Below, piece by piece: positions 21,501-30,119 of a stretch of 64,000 nt of DNA (the first letter of the stretch is position 1; each line of letters begins with the position of its first letter). The DNA comes from Cyanophora paradoxa (taxonomy: Eukaryota; Glaucocystophyceae; Cyanophorales; Cyanophoraceae), in contig QPMI01000494.1 of assembly GCA_004431415.1 (NCBI GenBank), positions 310,001-374,000 of the forward strand, given 5' to 3'. A model generated the notes under the pieces. It saw only the letters and a program-made list of their open reading frames with translations, did no database searches and was not told the DNA's origin. The position numbers and the translations under genes are program-made.

Positions 21501-24158
21501 GTGCAGGCCCTCTGAGCAAGCAAGTTTCAGGGACTTGAATGCACTGACGGGGCACGGGCGCGCTTCACACAGGATGGAAAGCGGATCGTCTCGGGGAGCA
21601 TAGACCACTCGGTGCGGGTGTGGGATGCAGAGACAGGGGCGGAGCTGCTGCAGCTGCGAGGTGAACTGGCCATGGGCTCCATCCGCTCGGTGGCTCTGTC
21701 AACGGTGCGTGATGGAAGGGCAGGGGTGGGGTGGCCCAGGGAATATTAATGTGCAGTGCGGCTTGTGAAGAGGCCTAGGATGGGGCCCGGCGCCTGGGAG
21801 GGCTGCAATGAGGGGTGCAAATTGAAAAGTTTCCGTTGACACCCAACGGGGTCCAGGGCAAGCGAGTCTCAGGGTTGTGAGGGCTCTGACAGGGGCTCGG
21901 GGGCGTGGTGCACAGGATGGGAAGCGGATCATCTCAGGGAGCGACAACGAGTTGGTGCGGGTGTGGGACACGGAGACAGGAGCAGAGCTGTGGAAGCTGG
22001 AAGGCCACATGGGCTCTGTATACTCCGTGGCGATTTCGGCTGTGCGCAAGGGAGGGACGGGGGTGGGGCGGTCTGGAGGACGTGCTGCAGGGCCTACCGA
22101 GTTCCAGATCTAGAGTCATTGGGCCAGCGTGAGGCGAAGTGTACGATAGCGGGGGGAGTGTTTTTGGCAACACTGGGCAGTTATAATTACCAGGGTCGGA
22201 ACAAGCAAGCATGTTTCATGGCTGTTATCAAAGCACTGACTGGGCCCCCGGGACGTGGGTGCATTGCTGCAGGACGGAAAGTGGATCATCTCGGGGAGCA
22301 GTGACAAGTCGGTGCGGGTGTGGGACATGGAGACAGGGGCGGAGCTGCGGAAGCTGGAAGGCCATACGGGCTGTGTACACTCGGTGGCAGTTTCGAAGGT
22401 GCGCATGGGAAGGGCTGGATCCGGAGCAGAGCAGTCCAGAAGACGGGCAGTGGGGCCTGTAAAGGCAATGAGGCCGGCGTGGGGCTGGGATAGCTGGTGG
22501 AGTGCTTCCGTCTAAACTAGATGGGTTTGATGGTCTAGAGAGAGAGAGAGAGAGAGAGGGAGCGAGGTTTGGGGCTGTGGGGTTGCTGACAGAGAGCGGG
22601 GGCTTGGCTCGCAGGACGGGAAGCGGATTTTCTCGGGGAGCGACGACGAATCGGTGCGGGTGTGGGACATGGAGACAGGGAAAGAGCTGCGGAAGCTGGA
22701 AGGCCACACAGACAGAGTCACGTCTGTGATGGTTTCGGCGGTGCGCATGGCCCAGCGGGAAGGGCTGGAGCAGGGCATCCCAGAGGTCGGGCAGTGGGGC
22801 CTGCAATGACAATATTAATGAGGCCGGCGTGGGGCTGGGATAGCTGGCAGAGCACTTCTTGCGACTCGGAAATTTTGAGGGGGTCTGGCATGGGGCCAAC
22901 GTGTTTAGGATGGTTCTGACGGGGGCACGGGGGCATGGCGCACAGGATGGGAAGCGGATCGTCTCGGCAGGCGGGGGCAAATCTGTGATCATCTGGGATG
23001 TGGAGACGGGAGAAGAGCTGCTGCAGCTGGAAGGCCACGGGCACGTGGGCTGGGTCTGCTCGGTGGCAGTGTCAATGGTGCATGTGGGAGGGAGCTAGGG
23101 CGGGACGGCCTAGAGGGCGTGCAGCGGGGCCCGCGGCCTGCAAAGGCAATGGCACAAGCCTATTCCTATGTATCCCTTCAGAGACACGTACACATAACGG
23201 GGCCCGACGGTCCAGGGGAGCTTCCGGCGACGCCCAACGGGGTCCAGGGCAAGCGAGTCTCAGGGTTGTGAGGCTCGAGCTCTGACAGGGGCTTGGGGGC
23301 GTGGTGCACAGGATGGGAAGCGGATCATCTCGGGGAGCAACAACAATTCGGTGCGGGTGTGGGATGCGGAGACAGGGGCGGAGCTGCTGCAGCTGCAAGG
23401 CCACACGGACTCTGTCACCTCAGTGGCGGTGCTGGCGGTGCGCGAGGGAGGGGGGTGGGAGTGGGAAGACGTGCGGCGAGATTATTTCAATAAAACGCTG
23501 ACCGATGAGAGCAGAATAAAGTTTTTGCGCGATACGCTTCGGGCGCCCAGAAAGCGTGGACCCTTCGAGTCGAACGGGGGGCTCTGTCTGTTCAGGAAGT
23601 CCTGGAGGGGGATGAGGCGTGGGCCCAGGGTTCCGGGCAGGCGGAATTGGTCGACGAGGATGGGACACATCCACTGCCTTTCCACTGGAATGGGCCCCTG
23701 CACGCATCTGCTGCCCTTCCAGTGCGCCCGCAACCGCCCCCATTGGACAGGCTGGGGCCGCCCCCATTTCAAGTTTGACAGAAGCGGCTGCAGGGCGGCG
23801 GGACGCTCTTTGCCATCGCCAGCCCGGCGGGCGTTTCCGTTGAGCGTGTCCCGGTGCGGCCGGCACCCTCAGCATGGCCCATAAATTCAGCATACCCTGA
23901 GCGGAAGCCCTCCGCAGGCCTTCCGCTGCACGCGGCGCATCCAGCAGACGGCAAGCCTGGAGGCTCAGGGGGCAAAGGTCCGCAGTCGCCCCCTGGCGCC
24001 AAAATCTTCCAGTCGGCCGCCCTCTCGAGCTCAGAGCCGCCATGGACGTGCCGCAGATGGATGCGGCGACGTCGATGGAGCCGCGCCTGCGTCGGCTGCT
24101 GCTGCAGCTTGGCGCCGTCAATGTCGAGGAGAGCGCCCCGCAGCCCGCCCCCGAGTAA
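10038..24158 (+). CDS. NLR-like STAND protein: myristoyl start, helical region, TIR-TIR-SAM-SAM-NACHT-pentapeptide-WD40 (gene B)
   Basis: Starts MGCGASSV, a strong N-myristoylation/palmitoylation signal, suggesting membrane attachment. Domains in order: alanine-rich helical region (about 10.27-13.1 kb), divergent TIR (13.17-13.64), TIR (13.95-14.47), two SAM domains (14.79-15.08, 15.17-15.42), NACHT with helical tail (15.69-17.51), pentapeptide repeats (18.05-18.29), 14 WD40 exons (18.42-23.44), and closing exons 23551-23721, 23794-23853 and 24057-24158 (TAA). In known families NACHT is the switch, WD40 the sensor, and TIR/SAM the effector or oligomer module; the role of sensor in cell death or defence is inferred. 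The second WD40 exon carries an in-frame TGA (18801), so this allele is either truncated or skips that symmetric exon. The close paralogue is gene C. A split into two genes cannot be excluded without cDNA, but phases connect across the NACHT-WD40 part. Confidence 0.75.
10268..13110 (+). other. Gene B N-terminal helical (ARM/HEAT-like) region
   Basis: Ala/Leu-rich amphipathic segments shared exon by exon with gene C: AQLAGLLRSERVRAA, then LRAFTDDGSL with SGDPDLCRAV, then QLVDALLRKASKAMLADHAV, then GRARAKGWWRAEAAAVVAGQ, then the block KLYAASKVIMEGVSSMGATT followed by VIDLVFWAK, then LLGSLAAGGQLEELEALL. The periodic helices fit an armadillo or HEAT type solenoid. This is inference from composition and paralogy, because no diagnostic motif is readable by eye. 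Introns at about 10660 and 11220-11530 are C-rich. Confidence 0.5.
13170..13640 (+). other. Gene B first TIR-like domain (divergent)
   Basis: RAHVHGREQDLADPGVRLLL with DLAVDLW resembles the beta-A/alpha-A start of TIR domains. After introns, CASRAFVFVASPVTAREVTC resembles the ...FVFVxSP... strand and the following SxxC motif. The position of the usual catalytic Glu reads CLKAL instead of CxxEL, so this domain is probably not an NADase. The call rests mainly on its resemblance in layout to the second TIR just downstream. Confidence 0.45.
13951..14470 (+). other. Gene B second TIR domain
   Basis: Exons give IHARVFFAHALNPKDREIVQ, then EHWEKGERWVDL, then VARAIRNCTHFVFIVSPAID, then HIQEEVAYACSQDCALVALY. 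This is the TIR order: a strand plus D-containing loop, then G-xx-W, then AIxNCxxFVFxxSP, then an E-E-V-A-Y-A helix and a hydrophobic strand. The first Glu of QEEVAYA aligns with the catalytic Glu of TIR NADases. Junction phases (TG|G, TTG G|TG, CAG|CAT) are consistent. Confidence 0.75.
14786..15420 (+). other. Gene B tandem SAM domains
   Basis: SAM1 starts WTEADVEYWIRSHEPLAQCA and ends GLLSLTDSALKQLGINHVAT with RKRFLLEIAAL. SAM2 reads WTEEDVVAWVRLQGPLAKCA, then FTFTGGPGLLSLSDVDLERM and ARQRLLEKIAEL. The W-x-x-E-x-V-x-x-W-I/V start and the L-x-x-L-G/M-I/V-x-x-x-x-x-R end are the SAM hallmarks. Tandem SAMs form the octameric ring in SARM1, so a similar assembly role is a reasonable inference. 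Confidence 0.85.
15688..17510 (+). other. Gene B NACHT NTPase domain with helical tail
   Basis: A lead-in LALYVPPRATPD matches gene C's SEVYVPVRAAAD. Walker A at about 15976-16002 reads GGAGTSKST, Walker B at about 16265-16297 reads VLLLDGYDEMG, followed by a sensor-like ALLTCRTEFLASLP. The tail ends FAFVHKTLQEFLSAEALL (17440-17510), the conserved 'F-x-H-x-x-x-Q-E-F' segment at the end of NACHT helical domains. The Gly before the P-loop Lys is Ser. Membership in STAND NTPases is secure, while nucleotide hydrolysis competence is unknown. Confidence 0.85.
18052..18287 (+). other. Gene B pentapeptide repeats joined to first WD40 half
   Basis: The exon encodes LAGRNLRGVRIPRANLWRLE and then AGADLQEADLRH with VDLRGARMDN, i.e. 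A-(D/N)-L-x-x pentapeptide repeats, then KSAVRAVAWTP, the end of a WD40 unit, and stops at a GTGCGT donor in phase 0. Gene C has the same fused exon at 42186-42423. Pentapeptide repeats fold into a quadrilateral beta-helix, probably a spacer or interaction surface between NACHT and propeller. Confidence 0.8.
18417..23437 (+). repeat. 14 tandem WD40 exons of gene B, one repeat per phase-0 exon
   Basis: Exons: 18417-18548, 18738-18917, 19071-19196, 19395-19520, 19743-19889, 20195-20320, 20570-20695, 20872-20997, 21573-21704, 21916-22041, 22273-22398, 22615-22740, 22946-23077 and 23312-23437. Nine are exactly 126 nt (42 codons), and the others differ by multiples of 3. Each starts GA(C/T)GG at the acceptor and ends at GTGCG or GTGCA. 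The consensus is DGKRIISGSxDKSVRVWDxE then TGAELRxLxGHxxxVxSVAV. Differences cluster after SGS and after GH. Introns between them share long stretches (for example CTGACAGGGGC near acceptors), so exons were copied together with flanking intron. Confidence 0.9.
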
Positions 24159-25990
24159 CTGGGGAGAGCTAACGTTCACTTCTCAACGGAGGCGCGGCGT
24201 CATAACTTATTTCTTTTCAGATGTATCCCTGCATATATATCCTGCAATTCAGTGTGTGTTTGCATGGCTGTTGTGATGGGCCCCTCTAGCAACATAATAA
24301 TAATAGTATGCCTTCAGCTGCAGATTCGGTTCGAATTCAATTTATTGGCCTGTGGCCAGCTGCAGTACGTATACGCGAACGCATATACTGGCCGTGGGGG
24401 AAGGAGGATGCTTTTTGTGGAATTACTTCCAAACTGCTTCCATTAAGCACTAGTACTCGCGTGATGGAGCGTGCAAGGGGCCCCAAGATTGCTTAAGTTG
24501 CCACGCGCGTATTTGTTTTTGATGAATTACCGGCCACAGTTTCAAGATCTAGACATCAGCACTGCGGGGGTTGTCCAAGGGGCACAGGGACAAAGAAACA
24601 AAATTACAAAGACAAGAGCACGAATAACGACAAGACATAGAGCCAAAATCGACAATAAAGAAGGAAAAACACAGAGACAGATCGAGAAGAGACGATAATT
24701 AAAATAAGAAACCGAGACCGAGCAGATCTAGTAACAGATCTAGATGACAATAGTACTAGAGATTCCATCAACAACTGAGGGACCGGAACTGAGGAGGTGA
24801 AGCAGGACAATGCAAAAGAGCGGATCATTAAAGCCGGCCGGCGCCGGGGCGGGCAGTCGAACTGCAAATGACGACGAACTACAGGTCCGGATCCAGCACG
24901 AGAACAAGTCCTAAAACTCGGCGAACTCCAGAACAAGAACAACTCCAGAACTCCGAACTCCGAACCAGCACGAGAACAAGCTTAAGACAAGTCCGGCACG
25001 AGAATCCGACTCGGCGAACCAGACCGAACTAAACTACAAGACGGAGATCTAGAACGCCGGTGCCGGCGGAATACGATCAGGGAAGCAGAAGACGAAGCGA
25101 GAGGCGGCGCCGGCGGTCGGGTACCAATTGCAAGAACAAGGGCCGGAGGGTCCGGCCCCGCAAACCGCCGGAGGGAACCAGAAGGAGACGCAGGCTCGGC
25201 AAGCCGGCGACGGGTGCGACCACGAGTCCGGGCAAAGATCGGGAGAGGGCCCGGGAGCAGGGCCAGGAGAAGTCAAGCCCGGCGAGAAATCTGACCCGGA
25301 ACCGGAACCCAGCGAACGGCGACGACGAAGAGGCCCCCGGAGAGCCAAGACGAGCTATCGGGCAAAGCACTGACAGCCGGAGTCAAGCAAGGCGGAGAAA
25401 GTACCCCGCACACAGGAGCCGCTAAGCAGGCGGAGAGTCCAGGGCCGAACAGGACCACAAGAGTTCAGATCTAGAGACCCAACGACGTCGATGGGGACGC
25501 GGCGGAGGCCTAGGGAATTGATGGATCTCTCGTCACGGTATTGATTGAAAATTTTAGAGGAGCAAAGAGTGTGCTTATTTGATACTGTTTAAAAATTTTG
25601 AATACTCACGCGTAGCGTAGGCGCGTAGCGCCTTGAGCTCGGCGAGATTTAGATAGGTTTTGGACCGTTTTTTGCGTGAAACACGACGTACCCCCCCGCC
25701 ACTGGCGGCCACTGAGTGGGGTGCCAGTGGGGGGGGGCCACCGACTCAGTGGGGTCGGACCGCCACTACGCCCACCCCTAGTCCCGCCCACGGCGCCCAG
25801 TGTTAGGCCTAGTTCAACGGTTGGCCCGGCGCCAGCGCGGGGCGCCGGCCGGGGCAGCGGCACCGCGGCGGGGCCGCCGGGCCACCAGGCCAAGGGTCTG
25901 AACGAAGCGAAGAATGGTCTGATTTCATAGAATAGTCACTAGTACACATGCAAGTTAATCCTTGCCCTAATAAAAAAGAGGAGGCTACCG
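24159..25990. other. Intergenic, no gene seen
   Basis: A-rich sequence at 24580-24720 and a patch of short AACTCC/AGAACAAG-type repeats at 24880-25030. Arg/Gly/Pro frames at 25060-25425 show no splice-bounded exon. From 25815 the segmental duplication (copy 2) begins. The 3' end of gene F (minus, 26008) abuts. Confidence 0.5.
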
Positions 25991-27175
25991 GGTACGTAGC
26001 GCCCCGGCTAGGGCCCGGCGGGGCCAGGGCCGGGGCCGGGGGCGGGCCCCGGGAGGCGGGCGGCGCGGAGGCCGTCGAAGAGCTCCCAGCAGGCGGCGTC
26101 GACGGCGGCGGCGACCTCCCCGCCCCGCTGCTGCACCCAGTTCACCGAGGCCAGCATCTGTGCGCGCGCCGTCGACGTCAGCCGCAGAAGTAGTACAGTG
26201 CTCGTCTTGTTGAAGCTCGCGAGGATGGTTGAGTTTGTCGTGCCCAAGTAATAATTAAAGTGTGATTAAAAGTGCCTAAGCCAAAACTGAGCCAAACTCG
26301 CCATGCGGTAGTCGACGGGGAGGTCGACGGCCTTGGGGTCGGCGATCCAGACGGGGAACTTGGGGAGGCGCAGCTGGTGGTGCGCGTACTGCAGCTCGTC
26401 GTCGCCTGCCGCGCGATCAAATCTGTGGGGGGGGGGGGGGGGGGGGCGGGGGGGGATGGGAGGGAGTACGGACAGTTCTTGGAGGCGACGTAGGCGGGGG
26501 AGAGGAAGAAGAGGAAGGCGCAGCAGAGGTTCATCGCCTCCTGCGCGCCCTCATCGATCGACGGAGACGATTCAATTGGGGGAGGGGGTACACGGCGCAC
26601 GCCGATCTTGGCCATCCAGCGCTGGCCCGCCTTCAGCTCGCGGTCGACCCTGCCGAGAGCGGACGCTCAGCGGCGCGAGGACAACGGGGCCGGAGGGGGG
26701 AGGGGGGGGGCGCGCCAGACCGCGAAGCCAGCCGCCTCGAGGGCGTCGGCGTACAGGAAGACGACCGCCGCGTCCGCGTGCGCGTAGCTGCGAACGAAGG
26801 TGTTTGTGGGGGGAGGCAAGGGGCAAGGGGTAGCGGGCACCTCAGGAAGAGGTCCCAGCGCTTGCCGTCGGCGGCGGCGGCGGGGCCCGGGGCGCCGTGG
26901 CGGGGCGGCGGTGCGGCGGGGGAGGCCAGTGCCGCCGCCTCCGAGAGGATGCGGTGGCGGGCGCCGGCGTGGGCCACGCCCATCTCCCGCAGCGCGCCGT
27001 CCGTTAGGGCGAGCAGCGCCGGGCCGTTCGTGTACGAAAACGCCGGCGCGAACCTGCGGCCGCGCGCTCAGGTGAGCGGGCGGGCGGCGTAGGCGTAGGC
27101 GGGTGGCGGGAGCTCTAAACTAAAGAATCGCGAAAGTATCGTACGCCCAGGTGAGCGGGCGGGCGTCGTGGGCGG

Positions 27176-27208
<33 letters not shown>

Positions 27209-27970
27209 GGCGGTGCACTCGGCGAGGGGTCCCCGCGAGCGGATCCACTCGACGACGTGTGCTCCTTCCACTGCCGCACGTCCGCCTGCGGGGGGGGGGG
27301 GGGGGAGGGGAGGGGGGGGGAGCGGGCGGTGAAAAGGGCGGATGGCGGGGGCTCCGCTGGGCGCACGCACGGGGGCAGAGAGGGCGGCTTGGGCGGCTCG
27401 GGTGCGGGATGGAGGCCGGCGGCGGAGGAACGGAGGGCGGGGCGGGGGGCTCGGCGGCGGGGCGGGCTCGGGGGGTACGAGGCCGGCGGCTCGGGGGCCT
27501 CGGCTTGCGCGGGGGGCTCGGGAGGGGGCTCGGGGGCGGGAGAGGGGACCCGCGGGGAGCGGGGGCGGCTGGCAGGCGGGGCGGGGGCCCAGGGGGGTAC
27601 GGAGATGGGCCAGGCCTCGCCGTCCTCCTCCTCGTCGGGGGGCGGCTGGGCCGGCGGCTCGTCGGGGAGGGTCCGACCCAGGTCCGCGTGCCGCGAGAGG
27701 ACCTGGGTGGGGTACAGGGGTCAGAGGGGGTACATACGGGGGTACAAGAGGTACAACAGGGGTGCGCGCCTGGAGGGAAAGGGCGCCGGAGCGGTGGAGG
27801 ACGGCGAGGGCGGCTTCGGCGCGGCCGTAGCGGCCGAAGCGGAGTCCCAGAGGCGGGTCGTCGGCCCCGCCGCCGGGCCGCCCGGAATCGACGAGGCGCC
27901 GCTCGCAGTAGAGTCGGACCTCGCCGCTCGCGAGGGCGACCAGCAGGCCCCACACGGGCCGCGCGGGCGG
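25815..27970. repeat. Segmental duplication, copy 2 (matches 6030-8145)
   Basis: Collinear with copy 1. Here the distal end is an intact BBS1 exon, which suggests copy 2 is the donor arrangement. Notable differences: GT to GC donor after DYRM (26303 region), a change from Trp to Cys after ASKN in the TIR, loss of the AG acceptor before LTST (near 26187), and a 1-nt deletion in the SAM exon (near 27262). Confidence 0.85.
26008..27285 (-). pseudogene. Second SAM-TIR gene, frameshifted in SAM (gene F)
   Basis: Same exon series as gene E. The TIR exons remain open (YAHADAAVVFLYADALEAAG, VDRELKAGQRWMAKI, EAMNLCCAFLFFLSPAYVAS, CDDELQYAHHQLRLPKF) and keep the putative catalytic Glu. The first SAM exon lacks one nucleotide relative to copy 1 between 27260 and 27271, so after ADVRQWKE the frame shifts and the V-x-W-I-x-S-x-G-P-L core is lost. 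The last exon has lost its original AG acceptor (CCAG to GCGG), but an in-phase AG 24 nt further on could serve. Stop at 26008. Either a pseudogene, a TIR-only gene, or an assembly error in a difficult GC region. Confidence 0.7.
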
Positions 27971-29635
27971 CGGAGCCGCCGCCGCCGCCGCCGCCCGCGG
28001 GTCATAAGCCGCCGCCGCCGCCCCGCCGCCGCCGCCGCCTTCCGGCGCGGGCACGGGTACGGGCACGGAAACCTCCATCGCCTCGAGGCACGTGACGGCC
28101 GCCGGCATCTGTAGGCTGCCCCCCGCGGGCGTCAGGGAGGGGGGTAGGCTATTAGAGAGGGATGGGGGGTACGGACGAGTAGGCGCGGGCGCCCTCGGGG
28201 CGGTACGCGTGCAGGGCGCCGCCCCTGCAGGCGGCGAAGATGAAGTCGGAGCCCGGGGCCAGCGCGAGGGCCCGGACCGGGGCGTCCAGCGCGATCGAGC
28301 CGACCAGCGCCCCGCCCTGCGCCCCCGGGCCGGCCCGCGGATCAGTCCAGGCTGCCACTTTAAGGGCGGACGGGAGGACGCGACGGTCTAGCCACTTTAG
28401 GGATCAGTATAGCTTGCCACTTAAAGGGATCAGTCTAGCTTGCCACTTCTTTAAGGGAAGGAGGGCGGGCCTTGACGATGTGGATGTGGCGGTCGCGGCA
28501 GGCGGCGGCGATGACAAATCGGCCCCCGCGGAGGGCGCCCGAAGCGCGCAGGAGGACGGGGGCGCTGGGCAGAGGCACGGCCGCCTCAGCGGAGTCGGCG
28601 TCGTCGCCCATGACGAGGAGCCCGGGGGCGTCGGAGCCGACCAGAAGGTTGGAGAGGGCGTCCTGCCGATCTTCCTCGCCCGCCTCACGCCTCACGGCCT
28701 CCATGCACGTCACTGCCAGGGCGATAAGGGGGAGGGGGGAGGGGGGAGGGGGGGGGATGAGGGGGTACGCTCGCCCTTCGGAATGCGGGTGCCGACGGCG
28801 CCGGTGCGCGCGAGGGCGTACCCCTCCCGCGCGGCCGGCTCGGCGGCTAGGAGCCCCTCCGACTTGTCGGAGAGGGGTACGCCGGCGGCCCGCAGCGCGG
28901 CCAGCCGCTCGCACGCGCGCCCGCATGCGGCCTCACCTGAGTCGCGCCCCAGCTCCGCCCACACATCCTCCTCCTGCGCGGCCGGGGGTAAGCGAGCGGC
29001 GGGGGGGTACGCGGCGGCGGGGCAGGGGGCGGACGAGGGGGTCGGCCTGCGTGGGGCGAAGCGTGAGCTTGAGGTAGGGGCGCAGGCTCCGGTAAATGAA
29101 CAGGAAGCCTCCGCTGGCGACCACAAGGAAAGGGACGCGCGGGGTCGAGGCCTCCGGGTACACCGCCGCGAGCGCCACCGGCCGCCCCAGCGCCGCGTGC
29201 CTCGCCACCAGCTCCGTCCCTGCGCGCCGCCGAGGCGTCGGGCCGGGGCGGGCCCAAGGCGGGCCGCACGCGCATGCAAGGGGGCGCACCGCGGAACAGG
29301 CGGAACGAGCTGTCTTCTCCGGCGATGGCGAGATGCACGTCGCCGTTGGAACTGAGGTCAATGAAGCACGCCTGCTGCTGCTTCGCCTTCCCGCCCGACG
29401 GCTCGCGCCACGCGCGCAGCCAGACGCTCTGCGCGCGCGGCGCGTGCTCTCAGACCACGATAAGAATCCGTAGCTAAGCGCTAGTCGACTGTTGACGTGT
29501 CCGCGTCCGTGCGGGAACTTCGTGCAAGGGGCTGCGAGCTCCCGTCGCAGCGGGCGAGAGTGCTGGACTTCGGCGGCGCAGCTAAGCGCTAAGCGGCGTA
29601 GTGCGAACCTTCGGATCCGCCATTGGATCCGCCAT
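27598..29635 (-). CDS. BBS1: BBS1, BBSome subunit 1 (C-terminal part not found)
   Basis: BBS1 is a beta-propeller subunit of the BBSome, which moves membrane proteins through cilia. Start MADPMADPK (29635-29609), then 29428-29290 with SVWLRAWREPSGG, CFIDLSSNGDVHLAIAGEDS. Then FLFIYRSLRPYLKLTLRPT (human: VYVYKNLRPYFKFSLPQL), EEDVWAEL, LSNLLVGSDAPGLLVMGDDA, FVIAAACRDRHIHIVKA, FIFAACRGGALHAYRP, LQMPAAVTCLEAME, LLVALASGEVRLYCERRLVD, LRFGRYGRAEAALAVLHRSG. The last supported exon (about 27709-27598) is acidic/proline-rich. The GAE domain that ends normal BBS1 is not visible; SAM-TIR gene F follows instead. Introns are GT-AG with a likely GC donor after LRPTQ. Confidence 0.85.
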
Positions 29636-30119
29636 CTTTCTGCACGGAGCCAAACACAGAAGAAGCAGCAATGATGCGTGCTTAGGGCTCCATTGCGCTG
29701 TCTTGCTATGCGCGACAGCGCCGGCTTCGGTGCCGGGCCCTGCCGGCGTAAGGTCGACGGGCAATTGAGCTGCAGCGGCAGGGCTACGGCGTTGTTCAGG
29801 CAACTTGAGCTCAAGCCCAAGCCCAGGCCACAGCTGGGGGTGACTCGGGCTCGATGGCGCGATCGACCCAAGGACGTCGACTCTCGCCGCCCAAGCGCCC
29901 AGCTGCAGCCCGCGCGTCCCCGCCCGCTCTCAGCACCAGCGCGACCCGTAGAGCAGGCGTCGCACGTCCCCGGCGGAGCGCGAGCGCCACACCGCGCGCG
30001 GGGCGCCGGCGGAGATCGATATCCAGAGGAACGCTCAGCACGTCAGCCGCGTCCCCGCCGCAGCGCCTCATCGCGTCATCGCCTCAGGCCAGCAGCGCCG
30101 GCGAGCTCTCTCCCGCAAG
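29636..30119. promoter_or_regulatory. Divergent promoter region between BBS1 and the FNT channel
   Basis: The two ATGs (29635 minus, 30120 plus) are 484 bp apart and head to head, so the region should carry both promoters and 5' UTRs. It is GC-rich with scattered CGATCG-type palindromes. No TATA box or discrete site could be supported. Confidence 0.5.

Noticed and set aside
18417-23437. CRISPR-like array from the regular repeats
   Set aside because: The repeats are 126-nt coding exons with splice sites and WD40 sense, not short palindromic repeats with unique spacers.
10038-24158. Bacterial origin of the NACHT-WD40 gene
   Set aside because: Bacterial NACHT-WD40 genes lack introns. Here every repeat is intron-separated and the paralogue shares the same layout, so recent transfer is not supported.
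25060-25425. Arg/Lys/Gly-rich frame as a possible RNA-binding protein
   Set aside because: No domain, no splice signals and no paralogue; the composition follows the local AGG/CGG-rich sequence.
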